Assembly: GCA_024364735.1 (NCBI GenBank)
Contig: JAGFNQ010004757.1
Span: 114,487 to 178,486, forward strand
Direction of reading: 5' to 3'
Length of the DNA stretch: 64,000 nt
Source of the DNA: Boesenbergia rotunda
Lineage: Eukaryota; Streptophyta; Magnoliopsida; Zingiberales; Zingiberaceae
The position numbers and the translations under genes were made by a program. Each line of letters begins with the position of its first letter. The first letter of the stretch is position 1. This document shows positions 42,684 through 56,352 of the stretch, piece after piece. A model generated the notes under the pieces. That model searched no databases, was not told the origin of the DNA, and was given only the letters and a program-made list of their open reading frames with translations.

Positions 42684-45381
42684 TGTAACACCCCAAAAAT
42701 TTCACCATGAATAATATTGTGAATTCATTATGAAATATTATGGGAATAATATTGTGAATTCATTATGAAATATTATTATGGAAGATCATGAAATATTATC
42801 ATGAAATATTATGGATTCATGAATATGAAATATTAAAAATATTATGAAATAATATTTATGGGATATTATGAAATATTATGAATCCATGAAATATTAATAA
42901 TATTATGAAATTTCATAATGGGCTTGGCTTAATGGGCTTTGATATGGATTAGTGCAAATTGTGATAAAAAGAAGAGGTAGAAAGGAGGAAGCAAGGATTG
43001 AACCTTGAACCTCCTAGTTGCACTCACCATGTCATAACCAATGAACCAAGCAATATTTCATTTAGAGAGAATAAGAAACATTCTTGTTAAATCGAGGGAA
43101 GCGAAGAGACATGCCTCTTCATGAGAAGAGTATAAATAAGAGAGGGGGAAAGGAAGTTACACTTCCTCTTCTTCTTCCCCACTTCACTTTTCGAAAATCA
43201 AGAACCCTCTTTCTCCCTTTCCATTTTCGAAAACACCACCCTAGGGTTCTAACCCTAGGGAATTTGAAAGGAAGAAGACCCATTGAAGGTTCTTGCCCTC
43301 TACTAAGTCTAAGGAGCCCTAGAGAAGATTTGAAAAGGATTTTCACTTGCCCTCCAAGTCTAGGGTACCCTACGGTTTAAAGAGAAGGTGAAATTCCAGC
43401 GCAAGGATGTAAGTGTCCTCTCGCCTGCAGTATAATCGTTATTGTGTGATTGCCATGCTTTTATTGATTTTGAAAATGGGCGTTTTCCTTCTTGTAAGTT
43501 TCGGCCAACACCTTCAAGGGAGGCTTTGGTTCTTTCCTTGATGCATGGGAAGACCTTGAGACTTAGGGTATACATGTAGGTGGATTTCTTCATGGTGTCA
43601 AGATCAAAACCTAGGGTTTGTCCTTGTAAAGGGGTTTCGGCCACTTCCAAATGGAAGTGATGGGCTACTCTTTGATACATGAAAGGAACCCTTAGGATTT
43701 AGGGTATACACATAGGTGGTGACCCTTCATTTTATGATGACTTCCCATCATGTTGTGATAACAAAAATTAGGGTTTAGCCACCCTACAACTTTCGGCCAA
43801 GAGGAGAAAGGCTAGGGCTTTTGGGTTGCTTGCTATCCTATTATGTTCCCATGATTAGTAGTGTAGATAAAGTGTTTGTGTAAATGTTTGTGTGAAGATT
43901 GGATGTCAAAAACCTAGCCTACCCTACCCTACAAGTTTCGGCCAACCCTAGGGGAATTAGGGTTTAAGGTTGTATGATTTTCCTTATGATATATCCATGC
44001 TTAATAAGTATAGGTGAGGTGTTTGTAAGAATGCTTGAATGAATGCTTGATTGGAAAACCAAACTCCTTTACCTGTGATTTTCGGCCAACCCTAGTTCTA
44101 GGGTTGGGAAGTACTTAATGAAACCATGAAGCATGCTACCACTTATATGATGTGTGTATAATTTATGTGACCTATCTTGTTAGGTATAAAAGCATGCCTT
44201 ATAGCCCATGGGGCACCCTTATGACATGAACATGATGTGTTTGATAATATGCTTGAAAAGGAATACTCTATTGAAATTGGGATCAAGAGCACCCCTAAAT
44301 GTGTGGTGTGTCCCTAGGGGATCATGAGCACCCTTGATGAGTGGTGTGTCCCTTTGAGATGTTATTAGGAGTACCTTTAAGCATATACATATATGTGTAA
44401 TTGCATGTTAAGATACTTTACTTTGAAGTTGTGTACCCGACTCGGAAGGGGGTCGTTAAACAAAATCCAATGTGCATGTTAACTGAAGGTCATGGCATTG
44501 GTAGGACGGAAGGGTCCTGCCCTAATTAGATTGGTGGCTCGCTACCCCAACTCATTAGGGAACGCGCTTGATGTGGTACTACAACTGGGCCCTAGATGAT
44601 ATTATATTTTTAAGTACTTACCTTTATGGAACCTTTTGAAAAGCATTCTCTCATTATGTGATGATCTTGTTCTGTAAAGTACTTAGAAATATTTGATGTG
44701 ATGCTTATGATGCTTATAATTCTATCTTGATTACTGTGTACATGATATGATGAATTGATATGGATTTTTGCGAGTAGGCCCGGATTCTTACTAAGCATGT
44801 TTTGCTTACTAGTTCATGTTGTTTTTCTTATGCTGCAGATAGCGGTAAGAAATACTTGAACTAAAGGAAGAGGCAGAAGGAAAGCTAAAAGATGTGTGTG
44901 GTGATGGCTCGGGAAGGAAAGAAGGATTCTTATCTACCATTTTTGTTTAGAATCTAAATTGCTTCCACTAAAGGATTACAAGTTGTATTACTATACTCTG
45001 ATTGTGTGATGACTATGACTACTCTACTGTTGGTCAAGTTAGAGATATGGAACCTATGTCATGTTAGATAACTCATGCTACTTCCTATTTATTGATGCCT
45101 TGCTATAGTGTTTAATGGATCACTTGTAGTATGTTATGTTTAGATTAGGCCATGCTCTATCTTGCTCAAACCATGTTTAGATCAGTAAATTGCGAAGTTA
45201 AATGATCTCCTATTATGTTGTAAATGTATGTTGATAAATGATAGGTTTTTGCTCAAGCATGCTTACTACTCTTCTTGCATTGTAATTGTTCTACTTGATA
45301 TACATGCTTAACATGATAAATGATATGAATGTATGGACCCGTAACCCCGCCTTTAGGGTAGATATAAGGGCGGGCGTTACA
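42684..45381 (+). mobile_element. Solo LTR G, Tekay type, same family as C
   Basis: Starts TGTAACACCCC and ends GGGCGTTACA; target duplication TATGT (42679-42683 and 45382-45386). TATA at 43131-43138, donor GTAAGT 43409, acceptor CAG 44836-44838, TTTCGGCCA at 43499, 43635, 43791, 43936 and 44080. Confidence 0.93.
42966..43048 (-). promoter_or_regulatory. tRNA-like Pol III unit, antisense in LTR G
   Basis: A box TGGTTCATTGG (43038-43048), B box GGTTCAATCC (42995-43004), terminator TTTTT (42966-42970), all on the - strand; TATA for the LTR begins 83 bp further at 43131. Confidence 0.62.
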
Positions 45382-45386
45382 TATGT

Positions 45387-47144
45387 CTTATGTTTATGAT
45401 TGGATGTCATGCTTAATAGGGTTATTTATGAATGTCTTATGTTTATGCCATGTACTTGGATGGTAGGTAGCATGTTTATGGAAGTCCTACCTATGTATGC
45501 TTATGTTATGTAGAGAACCATGCTATGTTATATGCTCATGTTATGTTAAGAACCATGCTATGTTATTTGGTAGGTTCATGATATGAATGATGCCATGATA
45601 AATATGTTATGTTTATGTTCATGATAAGAATAATGCCATGATAAGTATGTTAGGTTTATGTTCATGATAAGAATGATGCCGTGATAAGTATGTTATGTTT
45701 ATGTTCATGATAAGAATGATGCCATGATAAGTATGTTATGGTTATGTTCATGATAAGAATGATGCCATGATAAGTATGTTATGTTTATGTTCATGATGAG
45801 AATGATGCCATGATAAGTATGTTATGTTTATGTTCATGATAAGAATGATGTATGTCATGTTTTACGAATGATGATGCATGCCATGTTTTATGGATGATGA
45901 TGCATGCCATGTTTTATGAATAATGATGCATGCCATGTTTTATGAAAGAAGATGCATGCCATGTTATGAATGAAAGATGATGCTTATGTCTTTAAGGCAT
46001 AAATATGCTAAACTGCACGGTCGATGGTCGACGGTACGACGGTCGTGAGGACCGGTAAATGGGCCGGTAGACGGGCCGAGCCGTAACAAGTTATGTTATG
46101 TTAAAGATGCCATGAATGTCTTATGAATGATGAAGCATATAAAGTATTTTACTTTATGAATGGGCTTGTACCGGACCGAAGTATGGGTCCAAGGGATGGG
46201 CACCTTAAGAACGTCCCGGTTCTGGACTACCGACTATGCTGTCCACGGTTCTGGCACTACCGAAGCTGTGCAACAGGGATGGGCACCTTAAGAACGCCTC
46301 GGTTCGGGGACTACCGACTATGTTGTCCTTACCCTAGTAGGTCGAGGCTAGCTACCTCGTATTTACTTAGGGATGCGCGCTTATGATGTATGTATGTGGT
46401 ACAAGCCAGGGCCCCAATGATATGATAATTATGTTTAAGCATTTAAAAGCATATTTTTAAAGATTAAGCATCCTTATATATATATATGAAATTGCCACAT
46501 GCATCCATTCATGTTATGCATTATGTTATGAAAAGTATGTTTATGAAAAGTATGTTTAGGAAAAGTATGTTTATGCAAAGTATGTTCATGTTAATATATG
46601 ATGCCATGATTTATTATGTTTATGCTAATTTAGGATGCCATGATTTTATTTATGTTCATGCTAGTTTAGGATGCCATGATTTAATTATGGTTATGCTAAG
46701 TTAGAATGCCATGATTTCATTTATGTTCATGCTAGTTTAGGATGCCATGATTTAATTATGTTATGCTAAGTTAGAATGCCATGATTTTATTTATGTTTAT
46801 GATAAGTTAGAATGCCATGATATTATGCTAGGTTAGGATGCCATGATTTAAGTATGTTTCTGATATGTTAGGATGTCATGATTTTATTTATGCCATGCTA
46901 ATTTTTGAAGCCATGATTTAATTAGGTTTGTGCTAAATTAGGACCCATGATTTAATTTAGGTTCATACTAAGAATGTTTGTGAGGTTATATTTATGATGT
47001 TATGTCTATGCAAAGTATTATGTCATGCTATGAAAGTTTACGATGTTTATGTCTATGCCAAGTATTATGCCATGCTATGAATGTTTATGGTTATGTTTAT
47101 GTCATGCTATGAATGTGATGAAGCTATGGCCATGACATGATGAA
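45387..47144 (+). mobile_element. 5' LTR of element F, piece 3, with tandem repeats
   Basis: Contains a ~43-bp minisatellite (GATAAGAATGATGCCATGA core, 45590-45850) and a ~37-bp one (TTTAGGATGCCATGATTT core, 46590-46990), with a GC-rich island between (46010-46380). Same in F's other LTR. It ends ATGAA, duplicated after H. Confidence 0.92.
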
Positions 47145-50030
47145 TGTGACGCCCGCCCTTATATCTACCCTCGGGGCGGGGTCACGTGCACTTAATCTCT
47201 AAATCCGCATATAAAATTTTTCTTTCTAAAGTACTAAGGACAAAATACTAAGCATGCTTATTTAACCTATAACATAATAGGTTCACTTAACATAAAATCA
47301 AGTATATAAGTGATTCAAGTATAACATTCATTAATAATAAATGTTAACACAGTATGATAATGTAGATATGAAGATCTTTATTCCCGAGCCACCACCCCAC
47401 ACATCTTCAGCTCTCCTGCCTCTTCCTTCAGTTCAAGTGTTTCTTACCGCTATCTGCAGCATAAGAAAACATGAAACTAGTAAGCTAAACATGCTTAGTA
47501 AGAATCCGGGCCTACTCGCAAAATCCATATCGATACATCATATCATGTACACAGTAATCAAGATAGCATTATAAGCATCATAAGCATTGCTTCACATACC
47601 TCTAAGTGCTTCACCGCACAAGATCATATCATAATAGGAAATGTTTTTCAAAAGATTCCATAATGGTAAGTACTTCAAAATATCATATCATCATCCAGGG
47701 CCCAGTTGTCGTACCACATCATGCGCGTTCCCTAATAAATTGGGGTAGCGAGCCACCAATCTAATTAGAGCAGGACCCTTCCGTCCTACCAATGCCATGA
47801 CCTTAACATGCACATTGGATTTGTTTAACGACCCCCTTCCGAGTCGGGTACACAACTTTCAAAGTAAAGTAATTTATCATGCAATTACTCATATATGTAT
47901 ATGCCTAAAGGTACTCTTAATCACTTCTCAAAGGGACACACCACACATTCGGGTGCTCTTGATCCCTTAGGGACACACCACACATTCGGGTGCTCTTGAT
48001 CCCAGTTTCAATAGAGTATCCTTTTGTTTCAAGCATATTATCCACACATCATGTTCATACATCATATGTCATCCATGTTCATACATCACATGTCATCCAT
48101 GTTCATACATCACATTTCATGCATACATGCATCATGTTTTCATACATGTTCATATATTCATCATATTTTATTCATGTTCATACATACATCATATGTCATA
48201 CATGTTCATATGTTCATCATATTTCATACATGCCTCATAATTCGTACATGCATCATATTTCAATCAAACATCTCATTTAATCATCTCATGCATATACATC
48301 TCATATCATTTCACATACTCATCACATAAAATAATTCCACCTTCCTAAACCCTAATGTTCATCATATTTCATACATGCCTCATAATCCGTACATGCATCA
48401 TATTTCAATCAAACATCTCATTTAATCATCTCATGCATATACATCTCATATCATTTCACATACACATCACATAAAATAATTCCACCTTCCTAAACCCTAA
48501 TGTTCATCATAGGTAAATCAATCATCCCTAAACCCTCATCTTCCTAAGTTGGCCGAATATTGTAAGGGTAGGGTAGGCTAGGTTTTTGACATCCAATCTT
48601 CACACAAATATTTATCCAAGCACCTTACCTACACTACTAACCATTTACTCATCCTAGGATAACAAACAACCCAAAACTCTAATTCAATCCTCTTGGGCCG
48701 AAAGTTGTAGGATAGGGTAGGCTTGGTTTTTGGCACCAAATTCTCACACAACCAATTATGCAAACATCTTGTATACAATATCATACCATACATTAAACAT
48801 GGATAAACTTTTGGATAATTCCACCCTCACTAATCCCTTCTCTAGGTCTTGGCCGAAACTTACACAAGGGGTAACCCTAGAATTTTGTACATAACACCAT
48901 TAAGGAAACCCATACACATTTACATTAAGTTTTAAGGAATGTATTCCTATAACCAAAGGGACCAAGGCCTCCCTCCAAGGGGGTGGCCGAAAGTCTCCCA
49001 AGGGGAAACCCTAGTGTTTTGTTCTCCCAAAAATTTGGAAACAACACCTATGGGTCTAAAATCCCTAGGGCACTAGCATGTATCAAGATTTGACAAAGAA
49101 AACTTCACTTGGACCCCTTACAAGGGGTGGCCGAAACTTCCTAAGGGAAGTCTTGTGATCTTTTGCAAAGAAATGCACACAACAAACGTTCAACAACAAT
49201 TATGCCACAGGCGAGAGGATACTTACATCCTTGCGCTTGAATTTACTCTTCTCTTTAAATTGTAGGGTACCCTACACTTGGAGGGTGAGTGAGAATTCTT
49301 CTCTTGGAATCTTCCTCTAAGCCTTCTTGAACTTAGTAGTGACAAGGTCTTTGGAGAGTTTTCTTCCTTCCAACTTTTTCTAGGGCTAGAACCCTAGATC
49401 TTGTTTTCGAAAATGGAAGGGGAAGGGAGAAAGGGGGTCTCGGTTTTGGAAGATGAAGAGGAAGAAGAAAAGGAGAGAAGGAAGTTGCTCCAACTTCCAC
49501 CTATTTATACTTTTCTCATGAAAAGACATGTCTCTTCACTCTTACACACTTAACAAGCATGTTTCTTATTCTCTCAACAAGAAACAATGCTTGGTGTAGT
49601 GGTTAAGGCATGGAGAGTGCAACTAGGAGGTTCAAGGTTCAAATCCTTGCTTCCTCCTTTCCACCTCTTCTTTTTATTTTATTTTGCACTAATCCATATC
49701 CAACCCCTTAAGCCAAACCCATCATGAAATTTCATAACAATAATAATATCATGAATTTCCTTAACATTTCATAATATTTCATGATAATATTTCATGAATT
49801 CCATCACATCTCGTATTCATGAATTCATAATATTTCATAATATTTCATGATAATATTTCATGAAGTCTATCACATCTCATATTCATGAATTCATAATATT
49901 TCATAACATTTCATGATAATATTTCGTATTCTTCCATAATAATATTTCATCATGAATTCACAATATTATCCACATAATATTTTATAAGGAATTCATAATA
50001 TTATTCATGGTGAAATTTCGGGGTGTTACA
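47145..50030 (-). mobile_element. Solo LTR H, Tekay type, related to C and G
   Basis: Starts TGTGACGCCC and ends GGGTGTTACA on the + strand; target duplication ATGAA (47140-47144 and 50031-50035). Intron-like signals at 49221-49226 (donor complement) and 47454-47456 (acceptor complement); TATA complement at 49502-49509. A 130-bp stretch is duplicated in tandem near 48190-48500. Confidence 0.93.
49592..49675 (+). promoter_or_regulatory. tRNA-like Pol III unit, antisense in LTR H
   Basis: A box TGGTGTAGTGG with following TTA (49592-49602), a good match to plant tRNA A boxes; B box GGTTCAAATCC (49636-49646); TTTTT at 49671-49675. Confidence 0.68.
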
Positions 50031-50035
50031 ATGAA

Positions 50036-50566
50036 TGTATGCTATGTGATGATAAGGCTTATGTTCTAAGTAAAGCACTAAGTATGCTAATGTTTCATAT
50101 GCTCATGATAATTGATGAATGGTTTTAGTGAGTAGGAAAGAGTCTTACTAAGCCTGTGTGCTTATAGTCTTATTTCCTTATACCGCAGATCACGCAAGGG
50201 GATAGTAAGGAAGCAGCAGGAGGGCATCAAAGAATGTGTGTGATAGTGACTTGGCCAAGGAGTAATATGGTTGCTCGTCTTATGATAGAACTCTACATTT
50301 ACTATTAAGTACTTGAATGTAACTCTATGACATGATGCTAAAGTATGACATGATATGATGCTAAGTATGACATGATGCTAAGTATGATATGATATGATGC
50401 TATGTATAAGGTTAATATGTCAAGTTTCCATGTTATGATGTTAGGAATGGTAGTAAGTGCATGTAGGTGTAAGTTTAAAGGTTTCCGCTGCATTAGGATG
50501 TCTACATGCCCTAAGTAGGTTAACGTAACGCCGCTTTATGAAAAGAAAAAAAAAGCGGGCGTTACA
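50036..50566 (+). mobile_element. 5' LTR of element F, piece 4
   Basis: Matches the end of 52525-56352, including the ACCGCAG acceptor-like site near 50184, and ends GGGCGTTACA. Confidence 0.92.
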
Positions 50567-50569
50567 GGT

Positions 50570-50583
50570 TGGTATCAGAGCAG
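50570..50583 (+). other. Primer-binding site of element F (initiator Met tRNA)
   Basis: TGGTATCAGAGCAG, three bases after the LTR end. A GTAAGT donor-like site follows at 50632-50637. Confidence 0.93.
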
Positions 50584-50871
50584 TTACCATCTCACTACAC
50601 ACACATCATGCCCTCTTCCTGCCGCTTCCAAGTAAGTACCTCTCTGCATATCTTATGATATTAAGCACTTCTAGGATACTTTATGATTCTAGAATATGCA
50701 AGAATGAATGATACCTTATGATAGATGATGGAAAGTATTTGCATATTTTATTTGCAAAATATGTACATATGTACATATGAACGATATTTTTCTATTGTTT
50801 TATTTATGAAGATCAAATAATTTAGGTTTTAATATGCGGGTAGGAATAACCAAGACTTATATTAGTCGTAC

Positions 50872-50970
50872 TTGTCTTTTATGAAGAGAAGCATGGCTAG
50901 AAGACAGAGTGATAGAATTAAGGAGACTACTTCCTCGCCCGACCTGATGCTTCATATACCTTATATCATA
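50872..50970 (+). pseudogene. gag: Gag N-terminal stub of element F
   Basis: MARRQSDRIKETTSSPDLM resembles the gag start of elements C and I (MTRGRS and MARRGR). Homology ends near 50965, where the AT-rich segment begins. Confidence 0.55.
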
Positions 50971-51955
50971 ACCTATCTTAAGTCACATCATAAGACGATC
51001 ATGTATAAGTATTTTGCCTTATACATTAGGTCTAGGTTAGTCATAATACAATTAGCCATAAGTGTGACTCAACCTTATGTTCATAAACATGGTATTAATT
51101 GAGCACCATCATAATATTAGTAACTAAGGTGAACCTAGTATTAACATAATGTTATATAACCTGTACATTATATGAGTTACCAATCATATAATATAATTAT
51201 ATTACATTATATAAAGCAAATGATAATAATATGAGAGTGTGTACTAATATAAGATTATTATAAATATAACTATACAAATTCCTTACCATATAAGTATTGT
51301 CATAATTCACCTATCATATAGGTTTTTAATATGAGCCTACATACAGGTTGACATGTATCATCTCAACCTATAGGTTATCACCTATACATATTATTCCATA
51401 AGCAAAATTATAGGTAGTATACCTATAATTTATATGATAAATAACTATAATTTATGACATTATGTATAACCTATAATATAGTCTCATGTAGGGAATTATA
51501 TGATAGCCTACATACATAAGATTATAACACTCTCACCTATGTTAGCGTATAGTATTAGTTCCATTATACTAACACTAATATAAGTAAGGGTATAAGTCAT
51601 ACGGTATAACCTAAAATGACACGCACAGGGTAGTGTCCTAATTATATTAACACTTATTATAGATTATGGGTCCACTATGTTTTTATACTAATTATAAATG
51701 TTAGAATTATCAACGTATGTTTCACTATTATCCTATATATAATATATAAGATTACCTTAAGTTATTTCATGGTAATACAATAAATATGATCTCACTTATC
51801 ATATAATAACCATTAACTAATATAATTCATAGCTCATGTGGTGAACTAATATTTCGGAAGCATACTATTATTAGGCTTACCCATAAATATAATAACTATA
51901 TAATTATGATATATGCATATAATTACATCATAGGGCTATTAATGACACTAGCTCA
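50971..51955. other. AT-rich filler replacing gag-pol in element F
   Basis: About 1 kb with no long ORF. Many ACCTATA/TATAGGT inverted repeats. It shares nothing I can recognise with C or I. Origin unknown: captured host DNA or repair filler. Confidence 0.6.
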
Positions 51956-52464
51956 AAATTATATGCTAAGGAGATAATCAGACCTTATGGAGTTCCCAAG
52001 ACCATCATCTCAGATAGGGATGGTCGCTTCACCTCACATTTTTGGGAGTGCGTCCAGAAGTCTCTCGGTACTAAACTACGATTCAGCACCGCTTGTCACC
52101 CTCAGACAGACGGGCAAACTGAACGGGTGAATCAAGTACCAGAAGACAGGTTGCGAGCGTGTGCCTTGGATTTCAAAGGAAGCTGGTGTCGATATCTATG
52201 TTTAGCGGAATTTGCTTACAACAATAGTTACCAAGCTACTATTGGAATGACACCTTATGAAGCATTGTATGGGAGGAGATGTAGGTCTCCGATCTGTTGG
52301 TATAAGGGTGGTGAAAAGAAGGAAATGGGGCTCACAATGGATGTCATAGATAGCACCACCCGAGCTATACAGAATATCCGACAACGGATAGAAACTGCTC
52401 AGAGCGGACAAAAGAGTTATGCCGATGTTCGGCATAGACCACTGGAGTTTAGTGTTGGAGATGA
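51956..52464 (+). pseudogene. pol: Integrase fragment of element F
   Basis: Residues include ISDRDGRF, HPQTDGQTERVNQ, LDFKGSW and MTPYEALYGRRCRSP, as in the integrase of C and I. It retains the second D and the E of the D-D-E triad. It starts after the first D and ends at VGDE, after which the GPY region and chromodomain are deleted. Confidence 0.9.
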
Positions 52465-52488
52465 GGCGCAAGTACTCGGAGTTATTCT

Positions 52489-52506
52489 AAGTTCGAGGAT
52501 GAACTT
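52489..52506 (+). promoter_or_regulatory. Conserved hairpin upstream of F 3' LTR
   Basis: AAGTTCGAGGATGAACTT, an inverted repeat also found in C (15987, 16069) and I (63628), always just before the 3' LTR. Confidence 0.7.
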
Positions 52507-52524
52507 TCACGAGGTATGGGGGAT

Positions 52525-55500
52525 TGTAACGACCCGGAAAATTCTCTTAATATTTTCTCAAAATATTAAGCATGTCTAGATAATTTTTTGAGGAACCTAG
52601 AAATATTAAGGCGAGCCTTGGCCTAGAAAATCCATGTTTTCTCATTTAAATTGGGAAAAAGGGCACTAATGGGCCTTGTATGGGCTTCCTAGTACCATAA
52701 TTTTTGGTGGATTTTAGGTGAAAATTAGTATAAATATAAAGGGATTTTAATAAGAAATATTAACATAATTATGGGGGAATTTTTAAAGGATTTTCGAAAT
52801 TTTAGGGAAATAAAAGGAAAAATAAAATAAAAATAAGGTGCATGGACCAAGGATTGAACCTTGGACCCCTTGTACAACCATGTATGCACTAACCAACTCA
52901 CCTAGCAAGGTAATGTTATGAGGGAATGAAGTGGATATTGGTTAAAGCATAGAAGAAGATGAAGGGTCATGGAGAGACTCTTCATTTACCTCCTTAATGG
53001 GCTATAAAAGGGGGGTTTTGGGAGTTACCTCTTCTTCCCATTACTTGCATTTTCGAAACTCCTCCTTCCCTCATCCTAGCTGAACACCCAAGGAAGGGTT
53101 CTCCCTTGGAAAAGCTCCACAAGAGGTCTCATCTCCAAGATCTAAGGGGTCTTCCAAGGATACAAGGACAAGGGGGTTCAAGGGTCCAAAGATCTTACCA
53201 TTTCTTTCCCTTTCAAGGTTCGAAAAATCAAGAAACCCAAGGTAAGACTCCCTCACCTGTAGTATAATGGTTTTTCTTGAAGATTTACATGATATGAAAG
53301 TCTTGTATGTGATGTTTATGTTGGAAAACCAAAGGAAACCCATGAACCTAACCTTATAGGTTTCGGCCACCATGGGTTCTTGGTCTATAATGACGATAAA
53401 AATCTTCATAATGTTGTCTAATGTACTCTCATGATGTTTAGAGATTAAATATAATTTTTGAAAATTTTTGGGGTATCCTAGGATCCCCTAGGGTTTCGGC
53501 CATCCCATGAATCCATGGGTAGAGTTGAACTTAAACCCTCAAGCATGTGGTTTGTGTGTTATCATGATATAAGGGAGATTGAGGGGGGCTTATGTGAACT
53601 TTTACAAGGCATTGTGACCCCCACAAGTTTCGGCCAAGTTGGACCTAGGGCAATAAGTTAGGGATTTCCCTCAAGCAAGGGTCCCAATGGCTTCATGGTA
53701 GAATATGTTTGGTGTTAATGTTTGATTGGGGATTTTATGGAATTTTTTTCCATGAACCCATGGCCTTGTAGGGTTTCGGCCAGCACATGGAAAGAGAGCT
53801 AAAGGTTAGGGATAACCCTAATTATGAGCCCTAATGGCCTCCCATGGTCTTATAAGTAAAGTATGGTTGGTTCCTTACCTTATGCTATGTTACATGATTA
53901 ATGGAATGATGGAATCTAGCCCTATAGGTTTCGGCCAAGCAAATGAATTTAGGGTTTGGAAGGAGTTGGGGTTCAAAGAATGATGATTTATGCTTACCAT
54001 GAAGTATATATATGTATAGGTTCAAGCATGTGGTAGAAATCATGTTACCAATAACCCTAAGTTTAAGCATCATGTTTTATGTTTTATGTCTTATGTTTAT
54101 GATTGGATGTCATGCTTAATAGGGTTATTTATGAATGTCTTATGTTTATGCCATGTACTTGGATGGTAGGTAGCATGTTTATGGAAGTCCTACCTATGTA
54201 TGCTTATGTTATGTAGAGAACCATGCTATGTTATATGCTCATGTTATGTTAAGAACCATGCTATGTAATTTGGTAGGTTCATGATATGAATGATGCCATG
54301 ATAAATATGTTATGTTTATGTTCATGATAAGAATGATGCCATGATAAGTATGTTAGGTTTATGTTCATGATAAGAATGATGCCGTGATAAGTATGTTATG
54401 TTTATGTTGATGATAAGAATGATGCCGTGATAAGTATGTTATGTTTATGTTCATGATAAGAATGATGCCATGATAAGTATGTTATGTTTATGTTCATGAT
54501 GAGAATGATGCCATGATAAGTATGTTATGTTTATGTTCATGATAAGAATGATGTATGTCATGTTTTACGAATGATGATGCATGCCATGTTTTATGAATGA
54601 TGATGCATGCCATGTTTTATGAAAGAAGATGCATGCCATGTTATGAATGAAAGATGATGCTTATGTCTTTAAGGCATAAATATGCTAAACGGCACGGTCG
54701 ATGGTCAACGGTATGACGGTCGTGAGGACCGGTAAATGGGCCGGTAGACGGGCCGAGCCGTAACAAGTTATGTTATGTTAAAGATGCCATGAATGTCTTA
54801 TGAATGATGAAGCATGTAAAGTATTTTACTTTATGAATGGGCTTGTACCGGACCGAAGTATGGGTCCAAGGGATGGGCACCTTAAGAACGCCCCGGTTCT
54901 GGACTACCGACTATGCTGTCCACGGTTCTGGCACTACCGAAGCTGTGCAACAGGGATGGGCACCTTAAGAACGCCTCGGTTCGGGGACTACCGACTATGC
55001 TGTCCTTACCCTAGTAGGTCGAGGCTAGCTACCTCGTATTTACTTAGGGATGCGCGCTTATGATGTATGTATGTGGTACAAGCCAGGGCCCCAATGATAT
55101 GATGATTATGTTTAAGCATTTATAAGCATGTTTTTAAAGATTAAGCATCCTTATATATATATATGAAATTGCCACATGCATCCATTCATATTATGCATTA
55201 TGTTATGAAAAGTATGTTTATGAAAAGTATGTTTAGGAAAAGTATGTTTATGCAAAGTATATTCATGTTAATATATGATGCCATGATTTATTATGTTTAT
55301 GCTAATTTAGGATGCCATGATTTTATTTATGTTCATGCTAGTTTAGGATGCCATGATTTAATTATGGTTATGCTAAGTTAGAATGTCATGATTTCATTTA
55401 TGTTCATGCTAGTTTAGGATGCCATGATTTAATTATGTTATGCTAAGTTAGAATGCCATGATTTTATTTATGTTTATGCTAAGTTAGAATGCCATGATAT

Positions 55501-56352
55501 TATGCTAGGTTAGGATGCCATGATTTATGTATGTTTCTGATAAGTTAGGATGTCATGATTTTATTTATGCCATGCTAATTTTTGAAGCCATGATTTAATT
55601 AGGTTTGTGCTAAATTAGGACCCATGATTTAATTTAGGTTCATGCTATGAATGTTTGTGAGGTTATATTTATGATGTTATGTCTATGCAAAGTATTATGC
55701 CATGCTATGAATGTTTACGATGTTTATGTCTATGCCAAGTATTATGTCATGCTATGAATGTTTATGGTTATGTTTATGCCATGCAATAAATGTGATGAAT
55801 CTATGGCCATGACATGATGAATGTATGCTATGTGATGATAAGGCTTATGTTCTAAGTAAAGCACTAAGTATGCTAATGTTTCATATTCTCATGATAATTG
55901 ATGAATGGTTTTAGTGAGTAGGAAAGAGTCTTACTAAGCCTGTGTGCTTATAGTCTTATTTTCTTATACCGCAGATCACGCAAGGGGATAGTAAGGAAGC
56001 AGCAGGAGGGCATCAAAGAATGTGTGTGATAGTGACTTGGCCAAGGAGCAATATGGTTGCTCGTCTTATGATAGAACTCTACCTTTACTATTAAGTACTT
56101 GAATGTAACTCTATGACATGATGCTAAAGTATGACATGATATGATGCTAAGTATGACATAATGCTAAGTATGATATGATATGATGCTAAGTATAAAGTTA
56201 ATATGTCAAGTTTCCATGTTATGATGCTAGGAATGGTAGTATGTGCATGTAGGTGTAAGTTTAAAGGTTTCCGCTGCATTAGGATGTCTACATGCCCTAT
56301 GTAGGTTAACGTAACGCCGCTTTATGAAAAGAAAAAAAAAATGGGCGTTACA
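52525..56352 (+). mobile_element. 3' LTR of element F (3828 bp), uninterrupted
   Basis: The complete LTR used to reassemble the broken 5' copy. TATAAAAG 53003-53010; intron-like signals GTAAGA 53242 and CAG 55972-55974; the same two minisatellites and GC-rich island as in the 5' LTR. Confidence 0.95.
52829..52904 (-). promoter_or_regulatory. tRNA-like Pol III unit, antisense in 3' LTR of F
   Basis: A box TAGGTGAGTTGG (52893-52904), B box GGTTCAATCC (52851-52860), TTTTT (52829-52833), on the - strand. Confidence 0.65.

Larger units (their letters stand above)
31526..56352 (+). mobile_element. Element F: Tekay-type Ty3/gypsy element with gutted interior
   Basis: LTRs start TGTAACGACC and end GGGCGTTACA. 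Target duplication GTTGT at 31521-31525 and 56353-56357. The 5' LTR is broken by elements E, G and H. The interior (50567-52524) lacks most of gag and pol. Confidence 0.93.

Noticed and set aside
48050..48500. CATCATATTTCATACATG-rich repeat in LTR H considered as a CRISPR-like or satellite array
   Set aside because: Units vary in length and spacing, part is a simple ~130-bp duplication within a plant LTR; no CRISPR context.
52202..52471. 89-aa frame antisense to the F integrase fragment
   Set aside because: Shadow of the integrase reading frame.
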